64,000 bases of DNA from Megalobrama amblycephala (taxonomy: Eukaryota; Chordata; Actinopteri; Cypriniformes; Xenocyprididae): positions 8,388,582-8,452,581 of the forward strand of contig NC_063054.1 in the NCBI RefSeq assembly GCF_018812025.1, read 5' to 3'. Made by a program: the position numbers and the translations under genes. Every line of letters starts with the position of its first letter. The stretch's first letter is position 1. Below are positions 13,777 to 25,300 of the stretch, piece after piece. The notes below the pieces were generated by a model that was given only the letters and a program-made list of their open reading frames with translations, made no database searches and was not told the origin of the DNA.

Positions 13777-16335
13777 TACTTGTACAGCTATCTTTGTGAG
13801 GACAGGTTTGAGTTTTAGACCATCAGAGGGTTGTGATGGCTAGGGTTAGGGTAAGGAGCTAGAGATTTAATTGTGTCAATTAGGGCTGTCCTGTTATCAG
13901 ATTTTTCACACCACGGTTATCGTGACCAAAAGAATTCACGTTATCGATATATTGTGATATCTATAGAAATCTTGAAAAAAAAAACTAATGTTATCAGTCA
14001 AATTAATCTTTATTTTCTCTTTTTCATTCTTTTTTTTTAAGCCAATGAATCACACCATTGCATACAACAACTACACTTAAGGGTAATCAGATACTGATGA
14101 ACAACTGATAGGCACAATTATTTTTAATTTTGCATTCTCTGTCTTTAGCAAATTTTTATGAAGGAAGACAAGCATTTAGTTTATCTGATTTCAAACTGGA
14201 GTAAAAAACACTTCCTAAATGTATCCCAAAGTTCTGAAAAGACTTTCTGATGCACATTTTAAAGACCATGCTGTGTGATTTTATTTAGAAGCAGAAATTA
14301 TATTGTTTTATAGTATCCTATACAGTGATAAAGGCTATGCATAGCATTATACATATTCATTATCCTTACGAAAATAACCAAGATGGCTTAAACACAGACA
14401 AACCATATACTGTCAAAATGGTGTTAATTCTCTTCATGTTAAATCATTCAAAACATCTCTATCTGCATTTTAAATGCACATTTCATTAGGGCTGGGCGAT
14501 ATATCGCATGCGATTGTCACGCGCATTTCGCCAGTAAAGCCAGTTCCCTGATTACCGCTAAATTGCCATCACCTGCTTTCAAATGGAGCGGCATTTAGTA
14601 GACAGAGCCGTAGATCACTGACAAGCCACGCAATATCGCGTTCATTATCGAAGGCGATTCATCTGCGATAATGAACGCGATATTGCGTAGCTTGTCAGTG
14701 ATCTACGGCTCTGTCTATTAAATGCCGCTCCATTTGAAAGCAGGTGATGGCGATTTAGCGGTAATCAGGGAACCGGCTTTACTGACGAAATGCGCGTGAA
14801 AATCTCATGCGATATATCGCCCAGCCCTACATTTCATACAGATTACATAATCAGAGAGTAGCCTATTTATTTTCGTTTTGAATTGTTTCATTTAAAAGTA
14901 GTCATTTCAAGCTTTCTATAGATATATTTCTCATGTCTGTGAGGCAAATAGCCTATAAGCTGAGTTTCAGTTCATTTATGAGACGCGCTCCAGTTCACAT
15001 GCAAGTGATCGCGCTGGCGCCTCCATTATATTGTCTGCTTTATTTGCTTCTTATTTATTAAATCCAGGCAACTGGTTGATGAAACATTGATTAAAATTAA
15101 GATACAGTTTATACAAAACGAAAATCACTTTAACAAAAGGCTTTCTACAAAACAAAATTTAATTATATGGTCAAAATCATGTCTGACCCACTCCATGTCT
15201 CCCGATATATATATTGCGCATCTTATGATGTAGCTATCTTAATTTACTCGTGCTGTTCACTTTTCATAATCAACATAGACTAAATTAAAAATAACATTAT
15301 AATATTTAAAGATAAATATGAAACCAAAAACAATTTCATTCACATGCTTTGCTGTGTAGAGAATCTCCTCTGTCTTTTCAGAAGACATGATTTTGCACGG
15401 CAGTAGCAGCTGCGCGCATCTTCTTCTGTTTTATGTCAGATGGCAGCGTTAAGGTGCAATACCGCCACCTATTGTACTTTGGGATGTCAACCAGGTACTG
15501 GCGCTGGATTATTTTTGTGTCATATTATCATGCATATTATTCATTTTAAAGGAACACTCCATGTTTTTGGGAAAATAGGCTAATTTTCCAACTCCCCTAG
15601 AGTTAAACAGTTGAGTTTTACCATTTTCGAATCCATTCAGCTGATCTCCGGGTCTGACGGTACCACTTTTAGCATAGCTTAGCATAGTTCATTGAATCTG
15701 ATTAGACCGTTAGCATCTCACTCAAAAATGACCAAAGAGTTTCAATATTTTTCCTATTTGAATCTTGACTCTTCTGTAGTTACATCGTGTACTAAGACCA
15801 ACAGAAAATGAACAGTTGCGATTTTCTAGGCCGATATGGCTAAGAACCATACTCTCATTCCGGCGTAATAATCAAGGAACTTTGCTGCCGTACCATGGCT
15901 GCAGCAGGCGCAATGATATTACGCAGCTCCTGTGACCCCCTGTTTGCATGGGGAGCGTGCCTTGCAACCATGGAGACGTTTGTGAGAGTCGCTGCGTAAT
16001 ATAATTGCGCCTGCTGCACCCATGGTACGGCAGCAACTCAACTGTTTAACTCTAGGGGAGTTTAAAAAGTGGAGTGTTCCTTTAAATATTATGATTATCA
16101 CGATATATTGTCAGACCCGTAATTAACACGATATTTCATGTTTTAAATTTCACGGTTATCATCAATACCAGTATATTGTGACACCCCTAGTGTAAATGAA
16201 CGTCCTCACAAAGATAGATGTTCTGTACAAGAATGTGTGTGTGTGTAATATGACCTTCCTGGCTAAACGGTTGTAATATCTGTCCAGTGGAGCTGACAGG
16301 TGCTCAGTTCTCCCACTGGCCACCAGACAAACCCA

Positions 16336-16390
<55 letters not shown>

Positions 16391-19300
16391 CATAATACCA
16401 GCACCCCCTGCAGAGACATTGTCTGGAACTCCCATCAACCCACACACACACAAAGTTTAAATGGGGTCAGATAATAGTGTATTTTCATGAATGGAGCAAT
16501 GAAACTTGCATCAAATTTGTAATTTAAAAAATATATATTATAAGACCTTTTCGCAATAATCTTATTCAAAATGCCGTTCTGTACAATTTTAGTTCAGAAG
16601 AATTTTAGACTATGAAAACAACTCAATCACATCAATATAATTGGATCAGTGATATTTTAGCATTCTTCTATTATCATTTTTTTATTAATATTTTGAATTT
16701 GCATTTATTTTTATTTTTTCAGTTTTCATTTTAGTATAGTTTGTTTTTTATTTCCAGTTAGTAATTTTAGTGCTTCAACTTGAACTTATTTCAGTTGCCA
16801 AGACGACATTTCCGCTTAGTTTTTCATCTACTGTTCATATTTTATTTCAGCTTTATTAAAACAAATGTTTTTAATAGTTTTAGTTAACAATAATAACCCT
16901 GATTTGGATCAATCGAATCGTGATTTCAGATGACATGATTCATTTAGTAAAGAATCCCTCTCAGTGCAAATATTTACTCATGACCCCTTTCATTAATGCT
17001 CTTCTCATCCAGATGACTTCCAGAGTGTTGAATTCTGGGACACGTAAATCGTCCTGCATGGCTTTTCTGAAGCCAACAGCATGCGACGTGCCAAAACTTA
17101 CGTTTACCACTTTCACAGTTGATGATTTTAGTGGCCGTAAGCCTCTGTCTAAGAAAAACTTTTACGAGACCAGTAATAATAATAATAATTCATGGTTTAC
17201 GGCCTGATGGTGACTGCACTTGTTGTCTAATTGTGAGTATTTATTCTCATGTGCCACATGCAGGAGAGTGTGAAAGCCTGCGATCAGTGTCTCGTGGGAA
17301 GATGCATGCTGGGAAACAGAAGGAAGCTCTTTAGAACTTGTTAGAGTGCAGGCCGCTCACAGAACTTCATCTGCCAGTGTCTTTCTCTCCTCTCTGAGTG
17401 TGTATCCGTGTTCTCCCAATAGAATTTGATGCTTGGCTGTGAGTGATCGTGGACGTTTTAAAAGATAGTCCCGCTGGGGAAGCTGGGAACAGGGAGGCAT
17501 AACTTTTATGAAATACACTTTTGAGGAGCTGTAACCTAAGCACTTTATGTGGAAGGAATGTCTTGCTCTTTTGTCTCCATCTCTCTCTCCCTCCCTCTGG
17601 ATCCCTCTCTTTCTCTCTCTCGTCTCGGTCTCTCTCACCTCCATTCGTGACTGGACGGCAGAAATGTGTTTTTCATTGTCTCTGTGCTGTAGTCCTCCTA
17701 TTTTCACATGTCTGCATACTTTTGACATGAAATCTCTGTTTCTTCCAGCCCCTAACACTCTCGCTTATACACTCCTGCTCATATTGCAGAAAAATCAATT
17801 GTGTAATTGAAAAGCCAGCTGTGACTCCGTATATACTGTGTGAAAAAATGATTCGGTCAGACTTTTGGACGCTGTTTTATTCAGTGTTGCAGCGTTAAGA
17901 GTGGATTCAGAGATCATTTAAACAAAAATGTTTTTCATTGCGTTCGTACCAAAATTACATTCGGGCATAAGTCAATGGAGTAAATCAGTTCGCGTGTTTT
18001 CATAAATTCTGCAAAGTTCAAATGTTTTTTTGTTTTGTTGTTTTATGGTGTAACCAAATACTGAAGATTGGGGGACCAAATGAAAAAGTCAACATGAAAT
18101 CAAAATCGACCACATTTACTTACAAAATTATCATTCATGGTCTTTTTGTGACCAATTCATCTTTCATTTCAAATGTAATAATTAGCTCATTTTGCTATTT
18201 ACCTCTGATTTCACTAAGGTTGCACTAACACTATACAGAATTGCAATCTGAATTTTAAGAAGTACAATTAATATGAACTGAAATTCAAAGAAACCCATAT
18301 TATTACTACAAATGTTGCTAGAAAAGGAAGAAAAGACGACAAGACAAGCTTTGAATGATGGCTTGACCAAGCCTTGTCTGATAGTTATAAAAGTCTATAT
18401 GCCTTTTGAAGGGTTTTATACTTTATTTAATAAATTAACTTTTGTTCAATAAATTCCAATTCCTCTGAAGCATGACCAATTCACTTAAAATTCCAACTCA
18501 TTAATTAAAAGGAAGCCAATTCTTGAGTTCCGAAAGCTTAATTTAAAATATAATAATTTGCTCATAATACTCTGAAACGAGTTTGTCTCTCACTGAGGCC
18601 ACACAAACTGTTGGATAATCTTAACCACATGTTTTAACAAACTTATATTTGGTTTGGCTCCATTATAGAATTTAAAGAGTTTACACAAAAATGAAAATTA
18701 TCCCATGATTTACTCACCCTCAAGCCGTCCTAGGTGTATCTGACTATCTTCTTTCAGACGAACACAATCGGAGATAAATTTAAAAATATCCTTAGTCCTC
18801 CAAGGTTTATAATGGTTATGAATGGGGGTGCCTGTTTTGAAGTAAAAAAATAATGCATCCATTCATAACAATAAAAGTAATCCATACGACCCCCGTGGGT
18901 TAATAAAGGCCTTCTGATGTGAAGCGAAGCGTTTTTGTAAGAAAAATATCCATATTTAACAGACGAACCTACGCAGTTGATTTGCGCCAAATAAGTAATC
19001 CTCTGACGCAGCGTATGACGCAGGATGTAGGAGTAGTGTAAGCTTAGATGATTTTTTAAATTTTCAAATATGGATATTTTTCTTACACAAATGCATTGCT
19101 TCGCTTCAGAAGGCCTTTATTAACCAACTGAGTCGTATGGATTATGGATGGATGCATTATTTTTGACTTAAACGTGGCCCCCCATTTACAACCATTATAA
19201 ACCTTGGAGGACTACGAATATTTTTAAACATATCTGTGTTTGTGTGAAAGAAGATAGTCATATGCACCTAGGTAGCTTGAGGGTGAGTAAATCATGGGAT

Positions 19301-22300
19301 AATTTTCATTTTTAGGTGAACTATCCCTTTAACGTCCACTTTTTTACAGTCCAGTCAACTCCCACCAAATTAAGTCAAGTCCTTCCCTGGATTTTTTTGC
19401 TGAATATCTAATTTCACTTGAAAATATACTATATTATTGCAGAAATAACATTGAATTTAAAATTTAGACATTGAAAATGCATATTGATCGACCTCTAAGC
19501 TGGATGTTGGGGGTCATGTTCCTTTCAATTTCCATGGTGGCTACAACCCTGGATGTAATATTTGCTCTCTTTTGGTAAAAGTATACAAAAGTTTGTCAAA
19601 ACCACAATGGTACATCATAATCAGGGATAAATAGATGATTTAAGGATTATAACTGTCATAAATACAGATCACTGATATATAAATAACAAATGAATACTGC
19701 GGATTGGAGATGAGTCCTTAAATTAACTCTTACAAAAACAAACAAATATAAAACATGAAGTATATTTACAGACCAACATTACCCCCGAATGCAGACGGGG
19801 CCTGGCGAACAGTTCAGCCCAGTGCCAGTCCTGTTACAGACACGCCTCCAAAGCCAGAGGTCAAAACCTGGTTAGTTGTGAAGATCTTTGATTACAAAAA
19901 CCTGCGATTGAGGGTTTGAAGTCATCAGTCCAAGCAATGAGGAAGAGTCAGAAGGAACAGACCGCAATGAAGATATTGCAGTGAAGAAGAACATAAGAAG
20001 AACAGTAAAAGAAAAATGAAGGAAACGAAGAGCAGGAGACCCTGAAGTTGACTGTGTTGTCATCCGACTCCAACTTTTAGTTTCTTATGTCGTCTTCTCT
20101 GCATTTCGATGGACTGTTCAACAGACCAAAGGGCATCGTTGTACGAGTCTGGATAAACGCATGTCCTTTAACTCCTCCTTTTCATGATTTTTAATTCTGT
20201 TGGTACCAATGACGACTATACTGTGCTATACATGTCAATCCTCATAAACATGAATGTGTGATTATAAATAAGTGCTGAAGTGAGTTATGAGTACATTCAA
20301 GCAATTTAGACTCATTCGGGTTTGATATGAGGGTGAGGTCCTGGGCGAACCTCAGTCTATTGGCCGGATCATCATACGGACCGTTTTGAGCGAGTAAAAC
20401 CCGCCTCCATACTCCGCCCAGAAGATCCCATCTTGGAACTTGCTGCGATACACACCGCCGGAGTACCACACTCCGTTCAGATTGGTTTGACCACACGCGT
20501 TGTACCACCAGCCGCCTTTGTGGAAATGAGCGCAGTTGCCTGGGATAGAAGAAGAGGGAGAAGACAATACAATAAGAATGACAGAACACTTTTCAGAAGC
20601 TTTTGCTCATGTCAGAATCTCAGAAAACCCTTATCATCTGAACTCCGATACATTGAAAGTTAATGAAAGGCCTTTTCAGGGTTTTATAGGCCTTGCATAT
20701 GAATATTTATACTTATATAAATTGATTTCATGGACCAAAACTCTTGATTTCCCAGAATGCATTGCCTGTTGAATTTTTCAAATTTCAAAGTCTACTTACT
20801 GTAATTCCAATTCAACATCCTGTGGAATTTTACCTAAACCTTGTAAGGATTTAGATAAAGTGAAAGTGTGTGATATGTAGCCAAGTATAGTGTCCAATAC
20901 TCTGAATTTGTGCATTTCACCCATCCAAGTGCAGACACACACAGCAATTGAACACACATATTGTACTGTTCTAACTGGCTGTTAGCATCTGACCTGTAAA
21001 GGCGTCTTTATCCCGGTCAAGCGTTGTGAAGGGTTTTCCATTGTGGCTTGTGAGGGAGTCTCCGGCATTGCCCTGGTAGGTGCCCAGTCTCAACCTGAAG
21101 GCCTCGCTTTCAGGCTCCAGATGGAAACTGCTGTACTCTGCATAGACCTTCTTCCCAACCCAGTCCTCCAGCTCCACCAGCAATTTGTAGTCCCCCTGCT
21201 TGGCTAGGTTATAGATGTTCTCCAAGCCCAGCCAGTGTTCTCCATCTATGTTCCCAAAGCCTTTCTGTGTGGGAGAAGGAGGGAGGAAATGAGAGAAACC
21301 GTAATAGAGACAGAGTATGTGACAGAAGTTTGATCTTTTGTCCAATGGAAATAGTTAATCTATGTCTTGAGTGCGTTTAGTGGATTTATTAGTGGACGTT
21401 TTCATTTCATTTGTGTCAGTGAGCAGGATTTGAGGTGTGTTTCTGTAGTAGGCCTTCAACTCTGCACTTACAATTCACTTGTTTGGCAAGTGAACACACT
21501 CAACTTTGACTAAATCGGTGAAGTCACACTCCCTAGACAGACTTTGCAGGGAACTTGAGAGCTACTTTATAAAGGCATAACTAGATTTTTCCACTGATTT
21601 CAGCAGTGTACAAAGGGGAAAATGGTCATTTTCGGGGCATTGCTCTTGGAAAGGGAATGAATTATGTGCTTTGGGTCTACAAGCCTCCTATATATCACAG
21701 CTATAGTTCTTTGGTTTCCTCAACTAAAGGTGAAATGTATTTTCCTGTTCAGTACTAATGCTGTAGAAAATGTGTTGTGAAATACATATCTTAGATGGTT
21801 TATTTCTAAGTAATGATCCATTACCATGCACCAGTATTCAAACAAACCTCTAGCTGATATTGATAAGCAATTATTTTCATGAAATGGTCAATAACCTAAA
21901 ACTCAGATACTGCAAATCTATTACTTCATCTAAAATAAATAAATAATACAATTTAATCACAGTGTTTGCACCCAAAAAGATGTAATTTTGCTTAAAACTA
22001 ACCAAATTATTAGAGATATGTTGTACGTGTACTTGGTCTAATTTGATCAACGGTGTTACTGGCCTGAAAATTCTTGAGAACTGAACTAGTAAATCACTGA
22101 TGGGCCTTACTGGGAATCTCATCACACATTCCATCTATTTCCCAAATTCAATTACACGTGCACACTCACGTGACAGGGATGTAAATGCAAACAGTGGGAC
22201 TGTCTCCAGAGGTCCCCTATTTCCCTGATTCTTATCAGCTGTTTAGACTTTGGATAAAGAGTCAGGAAAAAGACTTTACTGCTTATTAATTTCTTAGTTT

Positions 22301-25300
22301 TTGCACATTGGTTGGTCTGCAGCATACTCTGGTCTTCGTGATTTGGACCCTTACCTTGTAGTTCTCCCAGTTTCTGAAGAAGTTGACTGAGCCATCTTTC
22401 CTTCGCTGAAAAACGGTCCAGCCTCCATTGTCTAATTTATGTTCACACCAGGCCTGAATCAGTCTATCACTACCCTCTGCCTTCAACAGATACATCCCAC
22501 TGGTGCTGTGCCCCGCCTGCCGCACCTGGAAACAGTCTCTGAACGGGCCTGAAGACAGGGAGAGAAGTAATCTGGGTTTCTCTTTTCAGTATATAATATC
22601 TGGACCCAGTACAATGACAGTGATAAAGACAATTTGTATTCCCAACAAGACTTGCACATTCTGACTAGCACGTAAATTAGTTATAATTCGCTTGTACATT
22701 CGCATTATTTTGTTGTAATATTATGTTTGATCTCCGACACTGACTAATTGGAATATTTAAAACATTCATATCCTTTTTAGATTTTTCTTAAAAAATGTTT
22801 GTACATGGTTAATTTCTTGCAGTGTTGTTTCTTTTTTCTCATATTTTTGTCAGCAGTGTTTTTAATGAAAATCATTTAATTACCGTCATGATGTGCATGT
22901 CTCATTTTTGTTAACAAAATAAAAAAAAAATACAAAAATTAAAGATGAAAAACTGAATTAAAAAATTAAGTTTTAATAGTCATCAAATTTTAATAGTTTA
23001 ATATTCTAATTCTATAAGACTAAGTTCACGCCATAGCTATACCGATAATGTCACAAAGGAACAATAACGTTGGAATCCCATTCAGAATGATTTTCATCCA
23101 GCCAATCAAAATCCACCCAACTCTAGTGGTCTTGAGCATTTAAAGCAACAGACCATGTAACAGCAGCATATGCTTATCATAAACAATGTTATCATCTTTT
23201 GGCGTGTATGTTAAGATTATTATTAGTTCTTTAGTTGTTGTTCCTGTTGGAATGGGCCTTGACACTGTAAAAGGTGCTTTGATTGGGATTCAGACCTGTA
23301 ATTTTTTGGACACTTAAAGGATTAGTTCACCCAAAAATGATGTCATTAATTTCTCACCCTCATGTCGTTCCACACCCGTAAGACATTTATTCATCTTCGG
23401 AACACAAATTAAGATCTCTTTTAATAAAATCTGAGAGCTTTCTCTCCTTCCATTGACAGCCTATGCAACTACCACTTTCAAGCCCCAGAAAGGTAGTACA
23501 TCATTAGTAGATGTCATTAAAGTAATCCATGTGGTTTAACTGAAATTTTATGAAGTGACATGAGTGCTTAGTTTGCGCAAAAAAAAAAACCCAAAACATA
23601 ATTTACCACATTATTTACAAAATATTAATCTCCAACATGCATTCATGCAGTCTCAACACGCATGCATCATGGTGCTCTCATGAACGTGCATTGGAGATTA
23701 ATATTTTTTTAAAGTGGTAAATTATGCTTTTTTTGTGCAAACCAAGCATTTCGCTTCATAAATCCACTTGCATCACATGGATTGCTTTTATGATGCTCTT
23801 ACTACCTTTCTGGGGCTTGTGGTAGTTGTGTAGGCTGTCAGTGGAGAGACAGAAAGCTCTCAGATTTCATTAAAAAGATTTTCATTTGTCTTCCGAAGAT
23901 GAACGAAAGACTTACGGATTTGGAACTACAGTATATGAGGGTGAGAAATGAATGACAGAATTTGGGGAATTGTTGGGTAAACTAACACTTTAATATAAAT
24001 GTCTCGGATCAGTTTAGTGAGTTTTCCTAACAATAGAGAGACACTGTTGTCTTAACTGAAAGCTTTCCCTGTAGGCTCTTCTGATCTCTGGACTCATCAT
24101 CTCTGCCCTGAGATCTCCCAGCACTTCAGATTTGGCTGAAAGATAAATACCCTTCTTTGTCCTGATGAAGTTACCATGCCCAGACACCAGCTCAGGCCTT
24201 GTGCAACTCCCTCTTCCTTTGGTTATTTTCCGCTTATTTTTCTTTTTCCTCTTTACTTGAGCTTAAGCTAAAATCATTATCAGTCATATAGGGGTGAGCC
24301 AGAGATGTAGAGTGAGAGAGGAAGAAAGAGAGATTCCCTTTGCCAAAGCCCCTTTTGGGCGATATGGTTGGTGTGTTGTATAAGAGGAGTTTTCCTGTGA
24401 TGAGAGGAAGTTCTTCAGTAGCTCTAGCTGTGCTGTAACTGCTGTGTTAACCAGCCAGGTCCCAGTGTGGCCCTGACCGCCTGTCCATGAATGACAGCCA
24501 TTGAGCTCATACAGACAGGCATTGTGCCGGGTGGCTTCTAGCGGCAGAGTGGGGGAGTGGGCGTTTTCTCTGCTTGGGTCCAGGAGGACCCTCAAATAGA
24601 ACTGCATCTTAGAGTCATCCAAAACTGCTCTCTGAGCAGCTACTGTTTTTTTTTTTCCTCCTTAGTAATGATATATCTTCATTGGCAAAAAAAAAAAAAA
24701 AAAAGTACTGTACAACCCCAGAGGTTAGACGAGTGTTTTGCTTTGGTCAGCTGCGGTTGTAATTCTCTGTGTTTTGGGGTGAAGTGGGCTATATTGAGCT
24801 GTCATTTGTGGTCAGTCGCGAGAGAATTGGGCCCTATTGAGTTGCTTTGGCCGCATGAAAGGCTGGGCTCTGGAGCCATTTGCTTCAGGAACTTCAGAGA
24901 TTTTATCATTGTTTAAGTCTTGGGTTCAGACTGAAGATCTGCTGGATAAGCAGTGAAGCTTGTTTATTGTTAAATGTGGGTATGTGAGAGAGACGGGGAA
25001 TTGGAGAGACCTACCACTAGAGGTTGTGTTTGTAAAGGTTTGATGGTTGTAATATTTATACACCTACTCAAGACTTTATCACTAAAGGCTGTAGTCCAAA
25101 ACCACCATCTCACACTTTCAAATGACTGCATATTTGGCCTGCCAGTTCTGGGGTCTTACAAAGTATAAGTGCTTCTTTGGAGAGTTGTAGATGTTTTCCA
25201 TTGTGTTGAAGGATGCCATGAGATGACAGTTTCTTTTTTCTCTTAAGACATTGGCAATGTTCCAAAACCAAGTGAGGTGCCCACCTAGATAGCATTTTTA

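Larger units (their letters stand above)
13881..16189. mobile_element. hAT-like non-autonomous element, 2.3 kb
   Basis: Ends TAGGGCTGTC and GTGACACCCCTA are flanked by 8-bp direct repeats that match at 7 of 8 (GTGTCAAT at 13873-13880, GTGTAAAT at 16190-16197), the hAT target size. No transposase frame remains. Two younger elements are nested at 14487-14829 and 15546-16085. Confidence 0.8.
13779..16232. repeat. Inverted repeat framing a hAT insertion
   Basis: The left arm (13779-13804) contains CTTTGTGAGGAC and the right arm (16202-16232) contains GTCCTCACAAAG with TGTACAAG in both. They are the ends of an older element into which the hAT element was inserted. Confidence 0.6.

Noticed and set aside
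16162..16451. Cys/Val-repeat proteins
   Set aside because: Translations of the CA/GT microsatellite.
17357..17758. 133-codon - strand frame rich in Arg/Glu
   Set aside because: It is the translation of a CTCTCTCC low-complexity patch.
24284..24622. 112-codon - strand frame in angptl1 intron 1
   Set aside because: It has no flanking splice sites that would place it in angptl1 and no family resemblance.
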